Shown one piece after another: positions 21,638 through 32,881 of a DNA stretch of 64,000 bases. The translations under genes and the position numbers were made by a program. Under the pieces are notes generated by a model. The model saw nothing but the letters and a program-made list of their open reading frames with translations, had not been told where the DNA came from and made no database searches. Every line of letters starts with the position of its first letter. The stretch's first letter is position 1. Origin of the DNA: Ursus arctos (Eukaryota > Chordata > Mammalia > Carnivora > Ursidae); NCBI RefSeq assembly GCF_023065955.2, contig NW_026622985.1, forward strand, positions 69,987,931 to 70,051,930. Reading direction: 5' to 3'.

Positions 21638-21675
21638 TTTTTTATTTTGTTTTGTTTTGTTTTGTATTGTTTTAT
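21638..21675. repeat. (TTTTG)n-type low-complexity tract
   Basis: TTTTATTTTGTTTTGTTTTG followed by TTTTGTATTGTTTTA. About five imperfect units. Confidence 0.85.
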
Positions 21676-22078
21676 CTAAGAGTTCTGACATAATTGCAGG
21701 GTTCTTTCAACTCTACCACACAGCTCTTTTCAGTGTATGTAATTATGAAAAAATCAGTAATATTAAGTATGACAATGCTAAAGTCACTTCAGCCCAACCT
21801 TTAATAAAGGTCAAGAATATCTTCACTTAAAGAGCTTCCACTCTGTAGGAAAGACAGAAGCATAGCCATCTACTTATGATACCTTTTGGTAAATTTGAGG
21901 ATGAAGAAATCTTGTTTTAGTACTTAAGAAGGACAAAAAAGGAGTATCTAACCCAGCCCGGCCCAAGGGGTAGGGAAGTAGAATGAGGCAACAGGAAAGG
22001 CGACCAGCAAGTAGAACTTGAGGGAACTATGAAGAATTAAGCAGGTTAACGTTTAGGGGCAGAGATCAGGTAGGTACA

Positions 22079-22113
22079 TTTACTGTTTTATTTATTTTTT
22101 TGTTTTACTGTTT
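22079..22113. repeat. 10-bp direct duplication around a T-rich 15-bp insert
   Basis: TTTACTGTTT at 22079–22088 and 22104–22113 flanks TATTTATTTTTTTGT. It has the same layout as the clearer case at 20857 but is shorter and therefore weaker. Confidence 0.7.
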
Positions 22114-22354
22114 CAGATAGCATGCCACCTACAGAAAGAATTCTGGTGTTATCATCTACATGCCTGTTTATTTTTTTAAGCAACATATCTCTGTGCATCT
22201 TATCACTATGTGGGTCACTGTTTATTTATTTGTTTCAAATGTTCAAATTTAGGTGAATTAGGCCTTTATTATATCTTTTCACGCATGGGCAAGAGTCAGT
22301 GGCCTTATTCGGCAACACCAATAATCCTCACACAAATCTCTTCTTCCATTCCAG

Positions 22355-22505
22355 GATTATAATGCCTTTTGTAAAGACCTGCCTAATGGTCCTGCCTTCG
22401 GTGCAGACAATATGGAAGAGTGTAACAGATGTTGTCATTGCCCCATTGTGTACAAGTGTAGGACGCAGCTTCTCTTCTGTCAGCTTACAACTGAGTCATG
22501 ACTGA
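22355..22505 (+). CDS. CAV2: caveolin-2, coding exon 3 (residues 113–162) and stop
   Basis: Last coding exon. Acceptor TTCCATTCCAG joins with the first two bases of the Trp113 codon to restore [18 protein letters not shown]. It encodes the cytosolic C-terminal amphipathic region, with palmitoylation cysteines Cys122 and Cys145 in place, and ends VSLQLSHD followed by TGA at 22503–22505. Coding lengths of 150, 188 and 151 nt sum to 489 nt, i.e. 162 residues plus stop, exactly the usual CAV2 length. From memory, human CAV2 has Cys at position 151 where this has Ser (VGRSFSSV). No frameshift or premature stop is present, so the gene looks intact. Confidence 0.98.
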
Positions 22506-24605
22506 AACTTGGACCCTAGGTCTGGAGATTTGGATACTGTAATACTTCTTTGTTGTTATAATGTAAAAGCACTACTGTTCTGTTCTAAGTGTTCCCAGCT
22601 GTTCTAATTAAGAAAATTTTTAAGATGGGCAACCACATTTAGAAATGTTTATTGGCAGATCTTTTCAAAAAATGCTTTTCTAATTAATAGCCAAGGATTT
22701 CATTATCTAACTTTAGAGCCAGAATTATACAGTAGGTTGGCAACACTTAATTTTAAAGGCAGATAGTTTTTACTTTAGTACAAAAGTATACATTTTATAA
22801 TAATGAATTTATAAAGATCAAGGGACATTTCTCAAACACTATAATAGGTTTGTGCACAACTGCTTGTAAAAATATGGAATTTCTTATTTTTTTTACTCTG
22901 AAAGTAATACTTTTAAAATTACCTTTGCAGATAAAGTCATGGGAATACTTACAGAAAAAATATACAAAGATTCTAGAAATTATAGTAACAAAAGCATACA
23001 GTGGTGATAGGAGCTACCAAATATAATAGGACAAATAAATGTGAAAATATATTCATGAACGTGTGTACCTTTAAATAAGATATTGTTAACCTATAGGTCT
23101 ATTTAATAAGATGTTTCATTTTACTGTATATTTTGTACTTAATGTAAATGTTGCTCTAATCAGATTGCTTTTAAGTACATTTATTATATATATTATCTTG
23201 TTGAACTAATATATAGAATGAGTAAATATCTCTTTCATGGGGAACTTTATTGGTGAGATTGCACTGTCTTGATTATGTAAGCATATATATCTTTTTGGGG
23301 AATAGAATTTAAAAAGCTATATACTAGGCTTTTCTTTCTAACTTTTCCAAGCAAAATCCTGAAATGTTTTATGACTGAACTTTTCCTGGTTGTAACCTTA
23401 AAAATAATCCAAATCTAATTGGTATTTCATCTGGGAGATGCTTTCTCTCTTGTAGTTAGAAATTAAACAACCTGTATTCTGCGTTCCTGTTAATGTCTCA
23501 CTTTACCTTCAAGTAATACTGGTGCTATTTGATTACATTTTACATAAAGGCTATTTCTGACACTTAAGTACTACTTCAACTACAGTGATTCATGGAGAGA
23601 GACTTATAGGAAAGTTGTCAAGCAACATACATATGTAAAAGACTAACAGATATAGACTTTCAAGATGTTGCCTGATATGGGATTTATTACACAGTATAAA
23701 ATTATTCTTATCATTTTTTAATTGTAGAGTCCTATTTCAATGTTATGAATCACTGTTATTTTAAAAATCTCATTATTCCAAAATGATAGGCATGTACAAA
23801 AGATGTCTATGAAGTAACTGGCTACTATAATTTACATATCTTAAAGGAGTGTAAATGCTCAAATTATTATCAGAACCTGAATTAACATTCCTTTGAATAT
23901 CTTCATAGATGACAAGTCTTCATTCAATGAAGATTAATTTTACTTTTCCACATTGCCATACTGAAATATAAAGGATGATTTAACTGGAATACTATTGGGG
24001 GCCAAAGTAAACAAATGATTAAATTATAAAAACTATCCTTTTGAGGATAGCTACAAAAGAGACTTCAAAACTGCCTCTAGGCTATTGTAGCATCCTTAGA
24101 AAAGATTCTCATGATCATTACCTTAATGATCTACATTATTTGACTACATCGATTTTATTATGTTAGTTAAAATGATGAGTCTCGTGACTTTATAGTTATA
24201 TTATAAACTATACAACTATATAGTTGTATTTAAAGTGTTTTAAAAAATATTTGGATATGTTGATTGGCCAAAAGTATCTGATTCATAAAATATGAATTTA
24301 AATAAATCATAAGCTTAAATAAATAATATCTTTTCAAATAGCTATCAATAAGTTTTAAAGCCAAAATATATAACAAACTCATTAACTTTTAACAAGTGAG
24401 ACATATGATTTTCTTATTTCTGAATAGCATTGATTATTCATCAAAATGAATTTTTATTGAGATTTGCCATTAACTATTTTATTTCAAAGACTGAAATTTT
24501 GTACCAAGTGGATCTGGTTTCATGTGCAAATATGTTGGCTCTTTTATTTGGGTGTGGGGCAAATAGATGATGAGTATCTGTAATAAACTTTCTAAAAACC
24601 CGTAA
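22506..24605 (+). other. CAV2: CAV2 3' UTR
   Basis: AT-rich sequence after the stop codon, with many TTTA and ATTTA-like elements and almost no recognisable transposon for 2.1 kb, as expected for a retained 3' UTR. The end is set by the polyadenylation signal at 24582. The length is close to that of the mammalian CAV2 3' UTR as I recall it. Confidence 0.7.
24582..24587 (+). promoter_or_regulatory. CAV2: CAV2 polyadenylation signal (AATAAA)
   Basis: AATAAA in TCTGTAATAAACTTTC is followed 20–40 bp later by a GU/U-rich downstream element, TGTGTTCATTGTTTTTA (24608–24624). A second AATAAA is at 24648–24653 (GATCAATAAAGAACC) and could be an alternative site. Cleavage is inferred at about 24600–24605. 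Confidence 0.65.
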
Positions 24606-24659
24606 AATGTGTTCATTGTTTTTATTACATTAGATATGAAACTGATCAATAAAGAACCT

Positions 24660-25202
24660 TTTAAACCTTGTTAAAAACCCATAATAGAAAAAAATACATG
24701 AGTTACTGCTTATTCAGGAATGTATTTGTGAAAAATTATGGGATTGGTAATTTACTTATTTGTTTTCCCAGCACATAAACAGGTTCCCTATAAATTTTCT
24801 ATCATTTTATGAATAGTATACACAATGAATTGTTCACAAACCCAACATACTTCATCTTCCTCATGAAATGAATGTCTCTCGCTAATCCTAAATAAACTGA
24901 TATTTCTGTTTTCAATTTTTTAAATAAGAAAGTAAAACAATATAAATCACATGTACTTGGATACTGGTACCACGAAGCCAGACTAGAGTCCAAAATTATT
25001 TTTGGAAAGTGAGTATGTGAAGAGTAGTTGCTGATATTGGCATGGATTTTCTCGTCCGTTAATCTGGAAAAATGACGAGCCTCTAATAATAAAGCAGGTG
25101 TTTGGCTTTCTAAAATGCTTTTTTTAGTTTTGAAGAAATTAAAAATCTCCTCTTTTCAATAGTCATCCACATCCCATTAATTTATTTAGATGCCTTTCTT
25201 GG
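24660..25202. other. CAV2–CAV1 interval, left end, nothing recognised
   Basis: AT-rich, with no exon or clear repeat. Confidence 0.4.
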
Positions 25203-25390
25203 GACGCTGTTGGAGTATAGTTAAAAGGGCCCTACCTTCCAGATTAGGCATCTGGATTCCAGTCTCAGCACTGCCATTACTGAGGGGTATCACCTGCAAG
25301 GGGTTTAATCTCAGGGTCTCAGTTTTCTTATCCCTAATGAAAGTATTGAACTAAAGAATCTCAGGAGTTTCCGATCTCATTGCTTTCTGT
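25203..25390 (+). repeat. MIR SINE
   Basis: Sense MIR order is readable: 'GAGTATAGTTAAAAGGGCCC', 'GGATTCCAGTCTCAGCACTGCCATTACTGAGGGG', 'GTTTAATCTCAGGGTCTCAGTTTTCTTATC', 'AATGAAAGTATTGAACTAAAG'. Confidence 0.7.
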
Positions 25391-25494
25391 GACTTCAGTA
25401 GGATGAAGACTTGCCTATGTATATGCAAACCAAGCTAGCTGTTCAGACTAGGAATTTTTTTAAAATCACAAATTTTCTATCAATTAGAGGGCTG

Positions 25495-25694
25495 GGGGCA
25501 CCTGAGTAGCACAGCGGTTAGGCGTCTGCCTTCGGCTCAGGGCGTGATCCCGGCGTTATGGGATGGAGCCCCACATCAGGCTCCTCCGCTGTGAGCCTGC
25601 TTCTTCCTCTCCTACTCCCCCTGCTTGTGTTCCCTCTCTCGCTGGCTGTCTCTATCTCTGTCTAATAAATAAATAAAATCTTAAAAAAAAAAAG
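25495..25694 (+). mobile_element. CAN-SINE, young 'GGGCGTGATCCCGG' subfamily
   Basis: The head GGGGGCACCTGAGTAGCACAG is followed by 'GTCTGCCTTCGGCTCAGGGCGTGATCCCGGCG', 'CCCACATCAGGCTCCTCCGCTGTGAGCCTGC', 'CTCGCTGGCTGTCTCTATC', (AAAT)n and A11. The target-site duplication TTAGAGGGCTG at 25484–25494 and 25695–25705 is exact. Confidence 0.95.
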
Positions 25695-25929
25695 TTAGAG
25701 GGCTGATGTGCTATAAAAATAATAACAAATACATTTACTTTGCAATCCTCAGTTGATTGTAAAAATGAGTATGTGGCTTTGATTCTCCATGACACGGATT
25801 CCTAGATCTTTAAAAATTCTGATTCTTTATTGTTGTTATATTTTCTCTGAAAATAATGGACTATTCTATTTCTTAATTAATAAAAATATATTTTATTTGA
25901 AGATGTTTCTACCAAAATCACTGCCATAA

Positions 25930-26535
25930 AAGTGTAATCATTGCCACCTTCATCTTTTGCCTAACTAGTTGCCACAGCCTCTTAATGGACCTCACTTCCA
26001 GCCTTCAGTGATCTTCTCCAATCCATCTTTCTTTTCAAAAAATAAAGTGATCTTATCAAAACTCCCATGACATGCTCCTGCATAAAACGATCAATTGTAT
26101 GTGATTGCCCTTAGACCAAAATCCAAACTCTTAAGCTACAGATACAAGGCCTTCACTCTCAACCCATTGCTGTTTTAAGCCACTGCCTACTGTAGCCCTT
26201 ACCGAAGTGCCATGTAATCTTGTGTGCCCGACCCTCTCCTCTGTCCCCATGCCAACGTTACTCCTCTCCTCATGGCCTATCCCACCCCCGCTTCTAAAAC
26301 TCCTCCACATCAAGTGCCTCTTCTGTGTCTTCAGATAAAATCTTGTGCAAACCCCTATTATCACTTCCCACATGGTAAAGCTAACCCTGTTAAACACCTC
26401 TAGACTGTTAGATAGGTCTTTGAGAACCAAAAACATGACTTCATCTTTGTTTCCTGAGATTCTGAAATGGTGCCCATCAGTCAGTGAGCTAAATCAATAT
26501 TTTCTGAATGAATGACTATGTGAATAAATAATTAA
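25930..26535 (+). repeat. L2 LINE 3' end
   Basis: L2 wording is readable in order: 'TGCCACAGCCTCTTAATGGACC', 'GATTGCCCTTAGACCAAAATCCAAACTC', 'ACAAGGCCTTCACTC', 'CACCTCTAGACTGTTAG' and the terminal 'ATATTTTCTGAATGAATGACTATGTGAATAAATAA'. The element is decayed; the 101-codon minus-strand frame at 26131–26436 is its shadow. Confidence 0.7.
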
Positions 26536-28609
26536 AGAAAACTAGGAATGATTGCAGAGCTGGGATGGGAATCACATTTCAACTTCATAATTTTCTTTAT
26601 TTTCAAGAGAGGTTTGAAATGTACTGACTCTAATAAGATTTCCTTTCTTGCCATTTTCTCACTCATGAATCATCAAGTTGGGAAAACAAAAATGTATGTA
26701 AAATATATTAGGTGTATTTCATCCTTTGGGGTAATGCTTGTCTTTACTCTCAATTCTCTTATCTGAAATGTATTTTCACATCTCAGGGGTAGGAAATACT
26801 AGCACTTAAAAGCTCATCTGGAAACATACTTTCTGGTATTTTTAAAATATTGCTATTTCTTTTACTATCCTATTTCCCATTTTGAAATGTATAATACTAA
26901 AAGATTGTTTTATGGAGTGTTATATTTAACACAGTCCCCATACATCGTCTCATTTGAATCCCAGGACAAATTAAATAGCATAGTAGAGAAATCATATAAA
27001 TAATGGCTCAGTTTCTTTAGCCTGCAACTTTGTCATTTTAGAATGTTTATTTAAGATAAGAAGAGCTTAAAGAATGTTAAAAAGGCTACAAGTTAAGAAA
27101 CTTTCAAAAAAAAATGTAGGTAGTACTGCGGTAAAAATTTCCACCACTAATGCAATTTATCATAAACCAGGATTTGGTATGTTTCTTTCCTTCAAGGTAT
27201 TATCTATGTGTATGGAAGGACAAGGGAAAGAATTAAAGGAGGAAAAAGCAGAGGATAAAGATATACTAGATATTCGGGGAATGATTTTTAGGAATAAAAA
27301 CAATTCAGGCTTCTGTAATTTAATCATCCCAGTTTCCTGTTCACCCCCAAACAGCAAAATGAGCAAAAGAAGGGACCCTTTTTTAAGGCATTTTTGTACC
27401 TGCTCCTCAGCCTTTTTCTTTGGACTATATCTGAACTACCACCAATGGAACCTTACACTTTGATGCTTGCTTAAGTAAAAGATGCCCTTGGGTGAGGTAA
27501 CATTTCAATCTATGAGCAGTCATTCATTACTTTATGTGAATGAAGGAGATGAGAAGGGATACTGGAAACTACATAAGGGACCTGAGAGTGAAGGCTTTGA
27601 CCTGAGCTCCACATGAGAGTACCAAAGAGGAAGTAGGGACAGAAAAACGGAAAAGAGGGGGCTCCAAAGACACAATCCTCACCATCACAACTTTGCTTTT
27701 GGACATTCCTGCCCCCAAACCTCTAGTGAAGGGGACAATGGAAAATGAACAGGGATAAATGGAGTTGAAGTCATCTAAAGACTTTTCTTTTTTCCATAAA
27801 GAAATGTTACTTATGTCTTATTGAAGGAAAAGAGCCCTGGATGGGGGCTTGAGGGCTCTGCTACCACCATGTGCCCTAAAGACAATGCTGAAAAGCAAAA
27901 GTTAAAGTAAAAATGAAATTACAACTTCTGACCATCTGTCTCTCTCCCACCTTGCCCTTCTGTGCTGTTGACTGTTGCCCTGTGTCTGTAGCAAAGAAGA
28001 CCATGAAGCAGCCAGAGAAATCAGAGGACACCACTTCAACAATTATCCAAAAATAGGACAGAGACACCTATCCGCCTGCACTTGGACATGTTAGGTCACT
28101 CAGCTTGGCTGCACAGCTGGAGAAGTGGTTTTTGCCATTATAGGAAAAGGTAGGGGTGGAAAATGATGAGAGAAAGGAAGAGACATGACTCAGAGTGGGA
28201 AACAGCACGTAAGCAAGGGCAAATATTTCTCCCAGGCATAAATGCATCAGGAAGAGATTGGAGCCAAAGGTCATCTTTGGAGCATTCTTTTCTTTCCCTG
28301 CCTCCCAGCAGCTTGTCATCAAGCACCTGCCAGTAACAAAAGGGGAGGGAAGGGCGGTAAGCAGGACCTGCCTGCTTCTCTAGCTGAATGGCATATCAGT
28401 TCCAGACAACTGCTGGCTCAGCTAACTGGGACAGTGAAACAAGAAGTCGTTCCGAAAGTTGCAGGGGTAAATACACATTTCTCAGTGAGGCAAGTAGCAG
28501 GGATTAACGTGCTTCTTTTACTGAGGGGGAAACTGGTTGGAATCCTTCATGCTTGATATCCGTAGGAGAATTCTGACCTCTGGTACAAACACTAACATGG
28601 ATATTTGGT
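26536..28609. other. CAV2–CAV1 interval, nothing recognised
   Basis: The 129-codon + frame at 27074–27463 and the paired frames at 28068–28556 have no recognisable domain, no plausible splice context and no codon-use support that I can see. I treat them as chance. Confidence 0.4.
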
Positions 28610-28805
28610 GAGCATTTATTACCTGCGAGGCATTTATTTAATCTACACGATAGCCCTGTGATATGGGTTTTATCAACATACCCATTTTTCAGAAGAGTAA
28701 ATTGATGCCCTGTAGTTGAGGGATTTTCCCAAGATCACAATGGGAGTCAGGATTTGAGCCAAGAGAATCTGACACTAGAGTCTAGGCTCTTAATCACTAC
28801 AGAGA
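28610..28805 (-). repeat. MIR SINE, antisense
   Basis: On the + strand: 'GAGCATTTATTACCTGCGAGGCATTTATTTAATCTACACGATAGCCCTGTGATATGGG', 'CCATTTTTCAGAAGAGTAAATTGATGCCC', 'CCCAAGATCACAATGGGAGTCAGGATTTGAGCC', 'TCTAGGCTCTTAATCACTAC'. This is the reverse complement of a nearly full-length MIR. Confidence 0.8.
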
Positions 28806-29488
28806 TGATTTGCTATTTCTAGCATGTGAGCATAGCTGTTCTAATGATTTGTTCTCCCTTCCAGCCAAATTCTTCTTTTTCATTCATCATTCAGTCATGT
28901 CACCTTTCCTGCCCTGAGAAGCACTCCCCCTTTTTTTTCCTTTCTCTGATCAATGGAGTCAGTTCCAAGTCCTCAGTGGTAAGAGCTCCCCTCAAGCTGT
29001 TAACTGAGTACCCTCCTCCCTCTGTCCTCTTCTTATCCCTGAGCCCTTCCCCAGCCTTATAATCTACACTCCTGAGCACACCCTTTCCTTCCCTTTATGA
29101 TCTGTGCTCTAGGCCCTACACTCTAGCTAAGATCAGAAAAATATTTTTCAAATACCATTATTCCTATCTGTTGTAAATTTCATTAAATTTCACTATCTTT
29201 AACAAAGACATTCTTAATATGTATCAAAAGCACAATGATGATACTTCTCCTCAGTACTTGACAGCTTGACACATAAAATATTTATAACTATAGTAATAAT
29301 TTCTATTTAGACTAAACATATATTTTTCTAAACAGAGGCCACATTTTATACCTTTTCTCACTTGGTTGGAAATTTCTTGTCAGTTTGTACATCTTTTAAT
29401 ATGCTATCCAGTCTTATTAGCAGTTATTTAATCTTGGAAATTCCAGGGAAAACCATATATAAATTTTTTTCCTCTTATAGGGTAATTT
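28806..29488. other. CAV2–CAV1 interval, nothing firm
   Basis: A pyrimidine-rich part (28826–29100) could be decayed L2, but I cannot support that. The rest is AT-rich. Confidence 0.35.
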
Positions 29489-29505
29489 GCTCATGATAAA
29501 TTTTC

Positions 29506-29697
29506 TTTTTTTTAAGATTTTATTTATTTATTTGAGAGAGAGAGAGATAGCAAGAGGGAGAGCACAAGCAGGGGGGCAGAGGGAGAAGCAGGCTCCCCAA
29601 TAAGCAGGGAGCCCATCTGGGGCTCAATCCCAGGACCCTGGGATCATGACCTGAGCTGAAGGCAGATGCTTAACCAACTGAGCCACCCAGGTGCCCC
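29506..29697 (-). mobile_element. CAN-SINE, antisense, with exact 17-bp target-site duplication
   Basis: Poly-T, then AAGATTTTATTTATTTATTT, GAGAGAGAGAGAG, 'GGAGAAGCAGGCTCCCCAATAAGC', 'GGATCATGACCTGAGCTGAAGGCAG' and the head 'CCAACTGAGCCACCCAGGTGCCCC'. The target-site duplication GCTCATGATAAATTTTC is at 29489–29505 and 29698–29714, with no mismatch, suggesting a fairly recent insertion. The minus-strand frame at 29624–29833 is a SINE shadow. Confidence 0.97.
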
Positions 29698-29714
29698 GCT
29701 CATGATAAATTTTC

Positions 29715-31904
29715 AAAAGCAGAAAAACTGGATTGAAGTATACAATCAAATTAATGGTGTGGTTGTTTATTGTCATGCTGCTTTTCAATAGCTTTGTACA
29801 ATTTAAAATTGCAATAGCAGTGTGTGATAGCATTTGTATGTATAAATGTATATTAGTAAAGAGTTATACATATATTTGTAATTTTTACTAAGGCATTAGG
29901 TGTTATTATAAAATAATATTACAGTATTCTATTGACACATACAAAAATGTAATAAACATTTTTCTGTGGTGATAACAAGTATGGTGATCCCCATACTCAT
30001 TTCTCCTCCTGATTCTTCATTCACGTCTAAAATGGTAATGCTGTCTGTGCTTTGCAATAATAATAATAACGCTAGACCCTATCATAGGGCATGGACTTCA
30101 TACTTCCTAGTGTTGGCAAAGGTTAGCACAGATCCATCCATTTTTCTCTTCCTTTCCTCTTTCTCCTCCTCCCCTTTCCCATACAGTCCAATGAATTGAA
30201 CACTTTAGATGGCTTTGAAGGATGAAGGTTTACAAAGTTTTCCTGTGAGACAAAGAAGAACTAAATGGACCACAAAATATGATCTTGATGTCTTTAGAAC
30301 TTTGTCTTAAATTATCTAACAAACTTTAATATTCTTTCTGATTAAAACTTTGTAAGCTACAATGCACCCAAGTAAAGAAATCACCATATGGACGTGTCTG
30401 CAATGGCAAATATTTTTTACATACATACTTTCTCACAAAGTGACAGCCATCAACTAATCAGTATTAAAATAGGGACCAATATTGAAAATGAGAAGTCATG
30501 GCACTGGAATATATAAAACGAAGCATAAGATAAACCAAACCTTCCTCTCCAGTTTAGATATGACCTACCTGAGGCTGTCACAGGAATAGCCCACATTATC
30601 TGGGGTTCAATAATATAAACAAAATGAAAATCTCCACAGAGTATTTAGCATACTCAATCAATTTCATGGGCTCCTTGTTCAAGGGCCATGCAGGGGGTGG
30701 AAGGGGGATGAAAGGGACATAATCAAAGCACTGGAAATAAAACACCAAAAAATCATTTGTTATCATGTGGAAGAAACAGGTGAGCAATCAACTGAATTAT
30801 TTATATACATCTTATTTAGATGAGAGAAAGAATCCTATCATAATTAAAAATTTGAAATAGACCCCTGAAAAAGAGCCAGTTATTGGTATTATTTCTTCTA
30901 AAGGTGATTGAAGGGCCACATGAAACATGAAAGATTTTATACAAAGAAGCGATTTTATTAAAACTATTTTTTTTCTGAGAGAAAGAAAGCCTAAGTGGAA
31001 TTCTCTTACATAAAAATTATATTAGAGTAGATACACACAATAAGATTGTGATTATAAATATATTCAAACAAAGGGAAATGACAAAAATGAGATTATAAAA
31101 TATATTTCCTGGAAGAACTTTGGGAATGATGAGCATTAATCTATCTGGGGCAGATTAAATGCAGGCAGGTTCTATGCTGCATATTGAACTAGGGATTCAT
31201 TTAAAGATTTTCATGGTTTAATTGATGCTTAGAGTTGAAGAAATATTCAGAATTATAAAGGAAAATTTCCCCAGCCTTAAAATCTGCAGTGAAGTCTGCC
31301 CTGCATGAAAAACTTCACGGTGCAAGATGGGTTTGGGCTACTTTAAGCAGTCCCTAAGAAACTGCTGTCTTCTTATAAAGTTAACAGGCCAGTGGTGCCT
31401 CAGATCTTGCTACAGGCCAATACTTTTTTGGGTGTGGCTAATGGGATAGTTTAATATAGCTCAGGACCTTTCATACCAGAAAAAAAAAAAAAAATCATCT
31501 TGGCTGCTACCCAGTTTGTAATTCTTGATTTCACATTCCAAGAAGCCTTCAGTTTATAGAAATGAAAAGAACTGCCAGTTCCCTGCAAGCAACTTGGCCA
31601 ACTTAGCCTGTAGGATTCCCCCTTAAATGATGGTTCCTTCACTTTGTTTACAAATATTTCTTTAATAGTATGTTTGTTACTTCCTTTTGTGGAGTTGGGA
31701 TTCCCTGTTAAGTCATCCAGGCTTCAGTTCTACTGCTCTTCCCATCATGTAAAGACTCTTTTTGCATGTAATTGTGTGGGGGGCAGGGATGGGGGGGTGC
31801 TTCATTTATAGTTCTTACATTGGAAAATAGTATTTGCTGGCATAACTCCTGCCTTTTAAAATGCTTTCAGAGAAGGTGCATTTTCAAGTTTCCCCTAGAT
31901 CACA
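29715..31904. other. CAV2–CAV1 interval, nothing recognised
   Basis: AT-rich sequence. A short ATA trinucleotide run lies at 30057–30068, A14 at about 31481–31494, and a G-rich patch at about 31772–31798. No exon is seen. Confidence 0.4.
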
Positions 31905-32062
31905 GCTTCTCAAAGCGTAATGTGCATATGAATAACCTGGAGATCTTGTTAAAGTGCAGATCTGGATTCAGTAAATCAGGAACTGGGCCTGAAATTCTGA
32001 ATTCTAACAAGCTCTCAGGTGATGCTGATGCTGTATCTCCCTGGACTGCACTTTGAGTAATA
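31905..32062 (+). repeat. MER20-like hAT-Charlie element
   Basis: 'CAGCTTCTCAAAGCGTAATGTGC', 'GAGATCTTGTTAAAGTGCAGATC', 'GATTCAGTAAATCAGG', 'TTCTAACAAGCTCTCAGGTGATGCTGATGC' and the end 'CTGCACTTTGAGTAATAAGG' follow MER20 in sense orientation, with inverted terminal ends (CTTCTCAAAG / CTTTGAGTAA). Confidence 0.75.
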
Positions 32063-32811
32063 AGGCCCTAGGAAAGCTTGAGTAAGACATGGAGAGAGAT
32101 GACAATGAAGCAGCTACCGACAGAGAAAAGAAGAAACTGACAGAGATATTTGTTTGGTCCTATGAAAGGATTCTGCGATCTGTCTCATAACCATAACCCC
32201 CCACCTGCTTTTAAAACACATTCACATTTCCTCCGAAGTAAGCTGAATTGATTGAAGACAAAACCAGCAGTGCAGAATTAAGCCCATCCTCTAGTATGTA
32301 CTAGAGCTGATGTTGCAATCATAGGTTTTCTCTGAAATTAGTGGAAAAACTCATCATATGATTGTAAGAAAGCAGAATTCTCTATAAAGACCAAACCACT
32401 TAATAAATGGTCAATATAACCTTATATATACTTTTTGAAGAGTGAAATGCTTTATGATTAAGCATCATTGCCTCAAAGGGAGTGGTTGTAGAGATAAATT
32501 TCCCCCAGGTGAAAGCAACTCCTGGTAAATAGTTTATTTATTAGGAAAAGGGCCAAAAGGAAAGAGAGTTTCCTTTGTTATATAATGGAGCTCTGACTTA
32601 AAGCCAGGCGGATTGGTTACAAAACAAAAGGCTTTTGTGGAGGGCTCCTCCCAAATATTTACATTAACTTAAGAAAAATATGGAAGTCTGTATCTCCTTA
32701 TAATTTTTGCTGGTATTCAGGGGATAATATTATTTTATTCTTTATCATTTCATTATAATTAAAATGGAATTTTTAAATTAATTATTTGTTAAAATGAAAG
32801 ATGTGATGTTT

Positions 32812-32845
32812 TAATATGCTGTTTATTTTTTTCTAATATGCTGTT
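32812..32845. repeat. 12-bp direct duplication around a T-rich 10-bp insert (tail-only insertion candidate)
   Basis: TAATATGCTGTT at 32812–32823 and 32834–32845 is identical and flanks TATTTTTTTC. The right junction on the complementary strand reads TTTT/AACAG, matching the L1-endonuclease consensus. Confidence 0.85.
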
Positions 32846-32849
32846 AAAA

Positions 32850-32881
32850 CACTCTACTAGTAAAAAAATCACTCTACTAGT
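32850..32881. repeat. 12-bp direct duplication around AAAAAAAT
   Basis: CACTCTACTAGT at 32850–32861 and 32870–32881 is identical and flanks an 8-bp A-rich insert. It lies 4 bp from the preceding duplication. Its junction does not fit the TTTT/AA consensus. Confidence 0.85.

Larger units (their letters stand above)
17457..22354 (+). other. CAV2: CAV2 intron 2 (4.9 kb)
   Basis: A phase-2 intron between GTGAGAAG and CTTCCATTCCAG. It holds an old unassigned repeat at 18525–19100, two CAN-SINEs (18770, 20401), two short tail-only-type duplications (20857, 22079) and a TTTTG-rich patch (about 21638–21672). No alternative exon is recognised. Confidence 0.9.

Noticed and set aside
27074..27463. 129-codon frame in the CAV2–CAV1 interval
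   Set aside because: Low-complexity Lys/Glu-rich start, no domain, no splice sites or conservation evidence.
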